This document shows, one piece after another, positions 1 through 5,580 of a DNA stretch of 10,770 nucleotides. Within the stretch, counting starts at the first letter, position 1; each line of letters begins with the position of its first letter. The stretch comes from Acidimicrobium sp. BACL17 MAG-120823-bin42 (GTDB lineage Bacteria; Actinomycetota; Acidimicrobiia; Acidimicrobiales; Ilumatobacteraceae): contig LIAZ01000023.1 of assembly GCA_001438985.1 (NCBI GenBank), forward strand, positions 1 to 10,770. Reading direction: 5' to 3'. The translations under genes and the position numbers were made by a program. Under the pieces are notes generated by a model. It was given only the letters and a program-made list of their open reading frames with translations. It was not told the origin of the DNA and did no database searches.

Positions 1-54
1 GCCGACATTATCTTGACGTACTTTGCGCGATGGTTCGCAGAGACGCAGCAATAG
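1..54 (+). CDS. hemB: Delta-aminolevulinic acid dehydratase (porphobilinogen synthase), C-terminal end only
   Basis: Frame 1 is open from the window edge to a TAG at 52-54 and reads ADIILTYFARWFAETQQ. This resembles the conserved C-terminus of HemB (family pattern GAD-I-I-TYFA), which condenses two 5-aminolevulinate molecules into porphobilinogen in the cytoplasm. Only 17 residues are visible, so no active-site residue can be checked. The call rests on this tail match and on the next gene being hemL, the preceding step of the C5 heme pathway. The stop codon lies between the TAGGAG Shine-Dalgarno and its upstream bases, 8 bases before the likely hemL start, so the two genes are probably co-transcribed and translationally coupled. 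Confidence 0.75.
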   Translation, partial: ADIILTYFARWFAETQQ

Positions 55-57
55 GAG
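53..57 (+). promoter_or_regulatory. Ribosome binding site supporting the GTG-63 start of hemL
   Basis: AGGAG sits 5 bases before GTG 63 and overlaps the TAG stop of hemB. It is the best Shine-Dalgarno near the start of the hemL frame, which has no in-frame ATG between the hemB stop and the conserved region. Confidence 0.6.
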
Positions 58-62
58 TAACC

Positions 63-1400
63 GTGACCATTCCGTTTTGTGATCCTCTCTTATGTCTGTC
101 CGCAGGATGTACCGCAACGGTGTGCACAGGAAAAGCAATTGCCTCCAACCATGATTTTTATGCGCGTTCTTCGGCGGTCATCCCCGGGGGTGTTAACTCA
201 TCGATTCGCGCGTTTAAGTCGGTGGGTGGCGAGCCGTACATCGTTGCCCGAGGCGAAGGCGCACACATCATTGATGTTGAAGGCAAGCGATACATCGATC
301 TCGTGCAAAGTTATGGCGCCGTTATTTTGGGTCATGCGCACCCAGCAATTACGCGAGCCTTGCAAGCAGCAGCAGTGGACGGAACGTCATTTGGTGCTCC
401 AACTCCGCGCGAAATGAAATTGGCTGAGGCGATTCGTGAGCGTGTGCCAAGTTGTGAGCGTGTTCGCTTAATGAATAGTGGAACCGAGGCAACGAGTACT
501 GCGGTTCGTTTGGCTCGTGGTGCCACAGGTAGAAAACGAATTATCACGTTTTATGGCAACTTTCACGGTGCAACGGATGCACTGCTCGCCGCTGGTGGAA
601 GCGGAATTGCAACACTTGGAATTCCGGGAACCGCAGGTGTCCCAGAAGAGGCAGTAGCAAACACTTTGGTCGTGCCGTACAACGTTGTTCCTGAAATTGG
701 AACAGATGTTGCAGCAGTAATTGTTGAACCAGTCGCCGCAAACATGGGCGTTGTCGCACCAGCGCCAGGTTTCTTAGAAGGACTGCGAGCTGCATGTGAC
801 AAAGCAGGTGCGCTGCTTATTTTCGATGAAGTGATTACCGGATTCCGAATCGGTCCAGGCGGTGCTCAGGCCAAGTATGACGTTAAACCCGACATCACAT
901 GTTTTGGAAAAGTAATCGGTGGAGGATTGCCAATTGGCGCAATTGGCGGATCGAAAGCAGTAATGGAAAATCTCACGCCACTTGGCAAAGTGTTTCATGC
1001 AGGCACGCTTGCAGGGAATCCGTTGGCAACGGCTGCTGGTCTTGCAGCACTCAACGAACTCACACAAGACGTATATATGGAGTTGGGTGCACGTGCACGC
1101 ACACTTGCGACGTTGCTTCGCGATGCGTGTTCAAGTGCCGGAATCGTTGCGCAATTTCCTGTTGTCGGAACCTTGGTGGGTGCATTCTTTGGAGCACATA
1201 CTCCAACCAATTTTGACGAAGCGAAGCAAACAGACGAGCAGATGTACGCCCGTCTGTTTCATGCGATGCTGGCCGAAGGTGTGGCGATGGCGCCTGGAGC
1301 ATACGAAGCATTGTTTGTTGGGCTTGGCCACGATGACGCAGTGATGCAACAACTTGCAGAGCGCACACATCGTGCGGCATTAGCCGCAACACGCGCGTAA
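63..1400 (+). CDS. hemL: Glutamate-1-semialdehyde 2,1-aminomutase
   Basis: A PLP-dependent cytoplasmic enzyme that isomerises glutamate-1-semialdehyde to 5-aminolevulinate, the last step of the C5 route to heme. Numbering from GTG 63 (445 aa), the landmarks are IPGGVN near residue 40, the SGTEA phosphate-binding loop at 139-143, DEVITGFR at 255-262 (Asp255 contacting the PLP ring nitrogen) and the Schiff-base Lys283 in FGKVIGGGLP. All are intact and the order matches the family. GTG 63 is chosen for its AGGAG site and its position just after the hemB stop. It gives about 20-30 residues more than the usual 426-435, including a cysteine-rich stretch, so GTG 120 (426 aa) is a real alternative. 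The ORF could be extended to an ATG at 30, but that would overlap hemB. Other class-III aminotransferases are unlikely given GGVNS and GAP-T near the N-terminus. Confidence 0.96.
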   Translation: MTIPFCDPLLCLSAGCTATVCTGKAIASNHDFYARSSAVIPGGVNSSIRAFKSVGGEPYIVARGEGAHIIDVEGKRYIDLVQSYGAVILGHAHPAITRALQAAAVDGTSFGAPTPREMKLAEAIRERVPSCERVRLMNSGTEATSTAVRLARGATGRKRIITFYGNFHGATDALLAAGGSGIATLGIPGTAGVPEEAVANTLVVPYNVVPEIGTDVAAVIVEPVAANMGVVAPAPGFLEGLRAACDKAGALLIFDEVITGFRIGPGGAQAKYDVKPDITCFGKVIGGGLPIGAIGGSKAVMENLTPLGKVFHAGTLAGNPLATAAGLAALNELTQDVYMELGARARTLATLLRDACSSAGIVAQFPVVGTLVGAFFGAHTPTNFDEAKQTDEQMYARLFHAMLAEGVAMAPGAYEALFVGLGHDDAVMQQLAERTHRAALAATRA

Positions 1401-1412
1401 TAGATTGAAGTT

Positions 1413-2009
1413 ATGCGCTATTTTTTCACCGCAAAACTGTGGGTAGCACTTGGCGCATTGGCTGGTGCGTCTGCACTGTTGTTGGTGTTGTTGCTCGTAG
1501 TCAATAATGGCGGTTCGGCCCAGCAATCACGGGCGCGCGTTATTGACTTGGTTGGTGCGGTTGCTATCGCCGAAGTGGGCGAGGGATGGCAGGTGAATAA
1601 CGGCAAAACCAGTGGAGATATTGCGCTCACACTTGATGACGGTCGCACGATGCGCATTGTTGACGGAACCCCCGCAGAAGTGACGTGTCAGATTCCTGTT
1701 GTGTCGTATGCATGTGTCATGGTTGCCGACACGTTGGGAACCGGTGTTCTGTGGTTTGCGTTAGTGCCAGCAGATGCAACAAATGGAAAAGAAATACTAA
1801 CGCTGCCAACTCTTGTCGACATGTTGGACGCCGGAGATTTGGGTGTGTTGAGCAATGGCTGGGTAGTTCCACTTGCAACACCAACCCTGCGTAACTGTGA
1901 AACCGAAACGAGTTCGCTGAGAGACTTCATCAACAAGTTCCCAGATGGGACCGCTATATCAATGTTGAACTTGTACGAAGATCAGATCACTGAGGTGATC
2001 TGTACGTAA
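1413..2009 (+). CDS. Hypothetical membrane-anchored exported protein with four cysteines
   Basis: Not recognised. The 198-residue product starts with a short basic segment (MRYFFTAK) and one hydrophobic helix at about residues 9-30 rich in Leu, Val and Ala. A soluble domain of about 165 residues follows that is probably outside the membrane. The helix could be an uncleaved anchor or a signal peptide. There is no lipobox cysteine. The soluble part has four cysteines (92, 101, 162, 197), enough for two disulfides, with Cys197 being the penultimate residue. The start is 12 bases after the hemL stop with only a weak GAAG upstream, so expression may depend on readthrough from hemB-hemL. Its stop at 2007-2009 directly abuts the stop of the opposite-strand cytochrome c. 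No heme, metal or catalytic motif is visible, so no function is assigned. Confidence 0.8.
   Translation: MRYFFTAKLWVALGALAGASALLLVLLLVVNNGGSAQQSRARVIDLVGAVAIAEVGEGWQVNNGKTSGDIALTLDDGRTMRIVDGTPAEVTCQIPVVSYACVMVADTLGTGVLWFALVPADATNGKEILTLPTLVDMLDAGDLGVLSNGWVVPLATPTLRNCETETSSLRDFINKFPDGTAISMLNLYEDQITEVICT
1983..2002. terminator. Perfect 8-bp hairpin at the junction of two convergent genes; possible terminator
   Basis: CAGATCAC (1983-1990) pairs perfectly with GTGATCTG (1995-2002) across a 4-base TGAG loop. It lies inside the last codons of the plus-strand hypothetical gene and 7 bases beyond the stop of the minus-strand cytochrome c gene. On the plus strand it is followed after some 8 bases by a T-rich stretch (TATTTTGTTG). 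On the minus strand no T-run follows. The position suits a shared end for two convergent transcripts, but as an intrinsic terminator it is imperfect. Confidence 0.45.
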
Positions 2010-2828
2010 CTATTTTGTTGCGGCGCGAGCTTCGGAGCCAACAAAAGTAGGTGGCTTCGGCAACATGGTGAAGTCTTTATCGATGGTGTCAAAAGACGTC
2101 GATCCACCTTGGAGTGCCGCAAAAATCTCTGATTCAGGCGAACACCATGTTTCGTATTCTTCAAGCCATTCTTCACTTGTTCGGTCGGCTCCACTCAAGA
2201 CGTAGCGCGTGTGGCATACAACGCCGAGAATTTCGTATTCGGTGAGTCCACCGCCAGCTTTTTCGCCTTGCATTGGCATTGGGTTTCCGTTGTACGAAAG
2301 AGGTGCATGTGCACCACCCTCGCGATTTGGATCGCCGTAATAAGGGAGTTCTGCAGAGACAAATGCCTGACTTCCGGTGTACACAAAGTTGAGCATGTCC
2401 TCAATCTTTGGGAATGTCTTCATCACCTCGCCACCCGACAACACGCGACCTGCTCCACCTTGACCGGCCGCACCATGGCAACCTGCACATGATCCATATA
2501 TTTCTGCGCCCTTCGCCATCGGACCTTCAATGACTTTTTCCTCTGGACTCAGTGAAATGAGGTACAACATTGCCCACAACGGCAGAAGACTCAAGGTTGC
2601 CATGGCCCAGAATGGAATTTTCTTGCGCGATTTGGCTGCCACAACATATGACGGATCTGGTGGTGGAGGCGGTGGCGCTGCAGAAGCCGATGCAACAGTC
2701 TGAGGAACTGCAGAAGTTGCAGAAACAACTGCGGGTGCTGTCTCTGCGGTACCCGAACTCGCGCCACCAGCCGCAGCCTCTCGTCGTTCCTTCGAACGCT
2801 TGAGTAGATGTTCGGGTATTTCAGTCAC
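2010..2828 (-). CDS. Membrane-anchored monoheme cytochrome c
   Basis: A 272-residue protein with a cytoplasmic N-terminal segment (1-70) that opens with MTEIPEHLLKRS and continues through an Ala/Ser/Thr-rich linker with six prolines at 52-57. One transmembrane helix (about 73-93) is followed by an exported cytochrome c domain. Heme c would attach at CAGCH (114-118), with His118 as axial ligand and Met184 or Met186 (GNPMPM) a likely sixth ligand. Cys205 and Cys229 could form a disulfide. It probably carries electrons from the quinol reductase encoded divergently. The start is GTG 2828, preceded by GAGGAA (2833-2838, complement). The N-terminus matches that of the subunit-IV-like protein at 4829. 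Its heme domain resembles the second heme domain of the diheme protein at 6426. No enzyme is identified; electron-carrier role is inferred. Confidence 0.9.
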   Translation of the reverse strand: MTEIPEHLLKRSKERREAAAGGASSGTAETAPAVVSATSAVPQTVASASAAPPPPPPDPSYVVAAKSRKKIPFWAMATLSLLPLWAMLYLISLSPEEKVIEGPMAKGAEIYGSCAGCHGAAGQGGAGRVLSGGEVMKTFPKIEDMLNFVYTGSQAFVSAELPYYGDPNREGGAHAPLSYNGNPMPMQGEKAGGGLTEYEILGVVCHTRYVLSGADRTSEEWLEEYETWCSPESEIFAALQGGSTSFDTIDKDFTMLPKPPTFVGSEARAATK

Positions 2829-2884
2829 AGTGTTCCTCGTGTGTATCGCATGTCAGTGAGGGGGACACCCTCGAAATGATCCGA

Positions 2885-2909
2885 CCCCACTCTAAATCAT
2901 CGAGTGTGG
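2885..2909. repeat. Imperfect inverted repeat, possible operator
   Basis: CCCCACTC (2885-2892) and GAGTGTGG (2902-2909) pair at 7 of 8 positions around a 9-base AT-rich spacer. It overlaps the candidate minus-strand -10 box. A shorter GAGGG/CCCTC pair (2858-2862 and 2868-2872) lies nearby. Confidence 0.35.
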
Positions 2910-2919
2910 TCCGTCTCAA
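2889..2919 (-). promoter_or_regulatory. Weak candidate promoter for the minus-strand cytochrome c
   Basis: On the minus strand TTGAGA (2914-2919) and TAGAGT (2889-2894) are separated by 19 bases. They fit the loose actinobacterial pattern TTGNNN / TANNNT, although the spacer is a little long. A transcript would begin near 2882, leaving about 54 bases of leader before GTG 2828. The imperfect dyad 2885-2909 overlaps the -10 box, so a bound regulator there could block transcription. This is a by-eye match only. Confidence 0.25.
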
Positions 2920-2924
2920 CACTA

Positions 2925-2961
2925 GGGATCAACCGTGGTAATTCATAAATTTCTTGATCCC
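2925..2961. repeat. Perfect 8-bp inverted repeat flanking an AT-rich core
   Basis: GGGATCAA (2925-2932) and TTGATCCC (2954-2961) are exact reverse complements separated by a 21-base AT-rich stretch. The right arm runs directly into a second dyad, CCCGTTTACGGG (2959-2970), whose 5-base arms CCCGT and ACGGG are perfect complements around TT. The arrangement suggests protein-binding half sites more than an RNA hairpin, given the long spacer of one and the 2-base centre of the other. Confidence 0.4.
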
Positions 2962-3092
2962 GTTTACGGGCCGAGGCTGGTGGTTAACGTCACAGAGTCG
3001 CACGAATGCACAACCTCGCTCCTTACGCCCTTTCGCGGATTACCCGACTAGTCTCAATTGTGTTCTGACGAGGAAAGGGAACTCTGCGAACC

Positions 3093-3569
3093 ATGTTGGC
3101 AATAGACATCCTTCGGTGGCCGGGTATGAATCAAGCACTCATTGCCTCGATCACCTTCACTGCTGTGCTTGCTTATGGCGTGGTCTGGGTTGGCAAGCGT
3201 CGCCCTGTTGATCGCACGGCAACATGGGGCGAGGCGATGTTTGGCTCTGTGTATGTGTTTGGCGTGATGTTCGTGGCGTTTGGAGTGATACCACATCAGT
3301 TCATTGAGCATGCCGATAAAAATCTTGGCTGGCGCAAAGACAAGCTGCTCTTTGGGCCGTTTGATCTTCTCAAGCCACAGGCGTACGGAGGTCAATTTCC
3401 GTTCACGCTGAGCTACGAGGCAATTCGTGACACCGTTGTATTGGTCATCCACGTTGTTCTGGTGACAGTAATGGTGCTCATGTTTAATTGGTGGCAGAAG
3501 CGTGGCGAAGTGAAGCCAAAAGCAATTGCAACCTCCACGTATGGTCGTCCATTGGTGCGTAAGGGCTAA
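3093..3569 (+). CDS. Three-helix membrane protein of unknown function, first gene of the respiratory operon
   Basis: Not recognised. The 158-residue product has three likely transmembrane helices at about 15-33, 48-67 and 112-134. A basic loop (KRRPVDR, 35-41) follows helix 1, a 45-residue charged loop lies between helices 2 and 3, and there is a basic tail. Histidines at 68, 73 and 120 lie at or near membrane edges, but no heme- or metal-binding motif can be asserted. It is separated by 5 bases from the ferredoxin gene and heads a run of quinol:cytochrome c reductase genes. An accessory subunit or membrane docking partner for the ferredoxin is a plausible inference. ATG 3093 is used; AGGAAAGGG lies 13 bases upstream. 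ATG 3126 is an in-frame alternative that would still keep all three helices. Confidence 0.8.
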   Translation: MLAIDILRWPGMNQALIASITFTAVLAYGVVWVGKRRPVDRTATWGEAMFGSVYVFGVMFVAFGVIPHQFIEHADKNLGWRKDKLLFGPFDLLKPQAYGGQFPFTLSYEAIRDTVVLVIHVVLVTVMVLMFNWWQKRGEVKPKAIATSTYGRPLVRKG

Positions 3570-3574
3570 CTGAT

Positions 3575-3988
3575 ATGACAAAGACCGACGCCAATCCGCC
3601 GATGCCCCTGTGGTCCGATGAGTATCAACTCGTCGAGGTGGATGCTGACTATCTATCAAAGGCCGTCAAGCCAAAACAGTTCATTCACATTGATCAAAGC
3701 GAATGCATCATGTGCGAAGGTTGCGTTGATATTTGCCCATGGAAGTGCATTCATATGGTCTCACCAGATGCAATTGCTGAAGCTCAAGGCACAGAAATGC
3801 CGGGTGCAGACCCAAGCGACAACGTGTTGTTCATCATTGATGATGACGTGTGCACGCGTTGTGCATTGTGCGTAGATCGTTGCCCAACAGGCGTCATCAT
3901 TTTGGGCAAAGTAGGCGCTCCGTCGGCAACGGGCGACTCACACACGCGAACACCAAACCACGGCTATTCGTACGGCATGCGGTTGTAA
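3575..3988 (+). CDS. 2[4Fe-4S] ferredoxin-type iron-sulfur protein
   Basis: A 137-residue soluble protein with two cluster-binding motifs of the form CxxCxxCxxxCP. The first is Cys44, 47, 50, 54 and the second Cys93, 96, 99, 103, with an extra Cys58 after the first. The clusters are separated by an acidic insert of about 38 residues. A 40-residue N-terminal and a 30-residue C-terminal extension flank the ferredoxin core. There is no signal peptide or membrane helix, so it is probably cytoplasmic or bound to the inner face of the membrane. AAGGG (3561-3565) lies 9 bases before the ATG. It sits between an orphan membrane protein and cytochrome b, so a role in electron transfer linked to the quinol reductase is suggested. 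NuoI is a less likely identity because the gene is outside the nuo block and NuoI-specific surroundings are absent. Confidence 0.9.
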   Translation: MTKTDANPPMPLWSDEYQLVEVDADYLSKAVKPKQFIHIDQSECIMCEGCVDICPWKCIHMVSPDAIAEAQGTEMPGADPSDNVLFIIDDDVCTRCALCVDRCPTGVIILGKVGAPSATGDSHTRTPNHGYSYGMRL

Positions 3989-4012
3989 CAGTTTCAGGAC
4001 ACGGAGAACATC

Positions 4013-4798
4013 ATGGCAAGCACAATTGAAGAAAAACCTCGCCTTACTCTGAAAGAGCGTGCCGCGAAGTTTGGCGAAACAATGCAGGGCAGTCAGGCAT
4101 GGAACTCGATTTTCCGACCTGGCTCAATTTTCCGCAAGGGTTACACCGACTCACCTCGTAACCGCTCGTATGTGATCATGAACTCGGTGCTGTACCACTT
4201 GCACCCAGTGAAGGTAAAGCGACACGCGGTCAAAGTGAGTTACACGTTGTGCCTTGGTGGCTTGAGCTTCTTCTTGTTCATTTTGCTCACCGTTACGGGC
4301 ATTTTCTTGATGTTCTTTTATCGTCCAACCGCAGCCAACGCATGGCAAGACATTCAGTCGTTGCAGACATCGGTAACGTTCGGACTGATGGTGCGCAACA
4401 TGCATCGTTGGGGAGCGCATCTCATGGTGCTCACCACGTTCTTGCACATGGCCCGCGTGTTTTACCACGGTGCGTATAAGGCACCGCGCGAATTCAACTG
4501 GGTAGTGGGCGTTATTTTGTTGACACTCACCTTGCTGTTGTCATTCACTGGCTACCTCTTGCCGTGGGATCAATTAGCCCTATGGGCCGTGGCGGTAGGT
4601 ACCAACATGATTGGTTACTCGCCGGTGATTGGATCGCAGGTGCGTTTTGTGTTGCTCGGTGGTGTTGAAATTGGAGCCGAAACATTGTTGCGTTGGTATG
4701 TGTTGCACGTGCTGTTATTCCCATTTATTACCGTCATTTTCTTGGCCATTCACTTCTGGCGAGTGCGCAAAGACGGTGGAATCTCGGGCCCATTGTGA
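4013..4798 (+). CDS. Cytochrome b6-like subunit of menaquinol/plastoquinol:cytochrome c reductase family
   Basis: The N-terminal half of a split cytochrome b, with four transmembrane helices and two b hemes between them. The heme ligands are His131 and His145 (14 apart) and His232 and His247 (15 apart); the 15 spacing is of the b6 type, whereas bc1 has 14. Cys80 in CLGG lies 51 residues before the first heme His, exactly as Cys35 does in chloroplast b6, where it covalently binds heme c_i. Other shared landmarks are YRPT (103-106), HRW (131-133), a KAPRE segment (156-160), GYLLPWDQ (180-187) and the C-terminus ISGPL. About 45 residues precede the family core; they include a cluster of basic residues. 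GGAGA (4003-4007) precedes the ATG by 5 bases. Next to it are ferredoxin and subunit-IV-like genes. Confidence 0.95.
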   Translation: MASTIEEKPRLTLKERAAKFGETMQGSQAWNSIFRPGSIFRKGYTDSPRNRSYVIMNSVLYHLHPVKVKRHAVKVSYTLCLGGLSFFLFILLTVTGIFLMFFYRPTAANAWQDIQSLQTSVTFGLMVRNMHRWGAHLMVLTTFLHMARVFYHGAYKAPREFNWVVGVILLTLTLLLSFTGYLLPWDQLALWAVAVGTNMIGYSPVIGSQVRFVLLGGVEIGAETLLRWYVLHVLLFPFITVIFLAIHFWRVRKDGGISGPL

Positions 4799-4828
4799 TG
4801 AACAGTTTGATTGAAAGGTTGATCAGAA

Positions 4829-5566
4829 ATGACTGAAATTCCAGAACACCTCCTCAAGCGTGCTCAAGCCGCACGCGAAAAGGCAGCAGCTGAAAGTTCT
4901 GCATCTGCAGATACTGGTGAGGCTGCGGGCGACTCACGCATTCCTGCTCACTTGCTAGAGCGCAGCAAGGCAGCAAAGGCTGGTGGTGGTGTTGCCGTTG
5001 CTGACAGGCCAAGTAGTGCAGTGGTTACTGCTCCAGCACAAGGCGGAGTTCCACTCGCTGCTGGACCTGGCGGACACACTCAACGATTACTCACCGTTGT
5101 TAAGTCAGGTTCGATTCAAGATGTGAAGACTGAGCCTGTTGACAAAGTGCATACATGGCCTCACCTGCTTGCAGTTGAGTTTGTTGCCTCACTTGCGTGT
5201 ACCGCGTTTCTGTTTGTGTTTTCGTGGGTGGTTAACGCGCCATTGATGCAGGCCGCAAACTTCAACCAGACTCCTAACCCATCAAAGGCACCGTGGTACT
5301 TTCTTGGATTGCAGGAACTACTCACCATGTTCCACCCAATGATTGCTGGTGTGACATTGCCAACGGTTGGTTTGATTGCGCTGATGTTTGCTCCGTACCT
5401 TGATAAAACGGTGTCCAATCGTCCCGAGAATCGCAAGTTCATGACCAGCATGATGACAATTTTCTTGATGTTCTGGGCCGTGTTGGTCATCATCAGCTCG
5501 TTCTTTAGAGGCCCTGGATACAACTTCGTGTTTCCATGGATTGACGGAATTTTCTTCGAGTTTTAA
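4829..5566 (+). CDS. Cytochrome b C-terminal (subunit IV-like) protein with repeated IP-HLL N-terminal motif
   Basis: The C-terminal half of split cytochrome b, supplying most of the quinol-oxidation site. Three transmembrane helices are seen at about 112-134, 171-190 and 206-226. The region NPSKAPWYFLGLQELL contains APWY (154-157) in place of the PEWY tetrad, followed by Glu163. The first 105 residues are an unusual soluble extension. It starts MTEIPEHLLKRA, repeats the motif as RIPAHLLERS at 37-46, and is then rich in Ala and Gly. Subunit IV itself is about 160 residues, so the extension accounts for the extra length. GAAAGG (4813-4818) lies 10 bases before ATG. The 30-base gap from the b6-like gene and the following Rieske gene make an operon clear. 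Confidence 0.93.
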   Translation: MTEIPEHLLKRAQAAREKAAAESSASADTGEAAGDSRIPAHLLERSKAAKAGGGVAVADRPSSAVVTAPAQGGVPLAAGPGGHTQRLLTVVKSGSIQDVKTEPVDKVHTWPHLLAVEFVASLACTAFLFVFSWVVNAPLMQAANFNQTPNPSKAPWYFLGLQELLTMFHPMIAGVTLPTVGLIALMFAPYLDKTVSNRPENRKFMTSMMTIFLMFWAVLVIISSFFRGPGYNFVFPWIDGIFFEF

Positions 5567-5580
5567 GGCAGCACATATTT

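Larger units (their letters stand above)
2829..3092. promoter_or_regulatory. Divergent regulatory region between cytochrome c gene and respiratory operon
   Basis: This 264-base non-coding stretch must hold promoters for the minus-strand cytochrome c and for the long plus-strand operon. I see no convincing plus-strand -35/-10 pair. A plus-strand AGGAAAGGG (3071-3079) lies 13 bases before the first operon start, which is longer than usual. Inverted repeats at 2858-2872, 2885-2909, 2925-2961 and 2959-2970 cluster in its left half and may bind regulators of respiratory genes. No tRNA, riboswitch or small gene was recognised. Confidence 0.6.

Noticed and set aside
30..62. ATG at 30 as the hemL start
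   Set aside because: It lies inside the hemB tail in another frame and has no ribosome binding site, whereas GTG 63 has AGGAG and follows the hemB stop.
2858..2872. GAGGG/CCCTC hairpin as a terminator
   Set aside because: Only five base pairs, no T-run, and it lies upstream of a gene start in a divergent promoter region.
3054..3659. Long minus-strand open frame (201 codons) opposite the 3-helix protein and ferredoxin
   Set aside because: Its translation is rich in His, Arg and Gln without recognisable domains, and it overlaps two well-supported plus-strand genes; it is a frame shadow.
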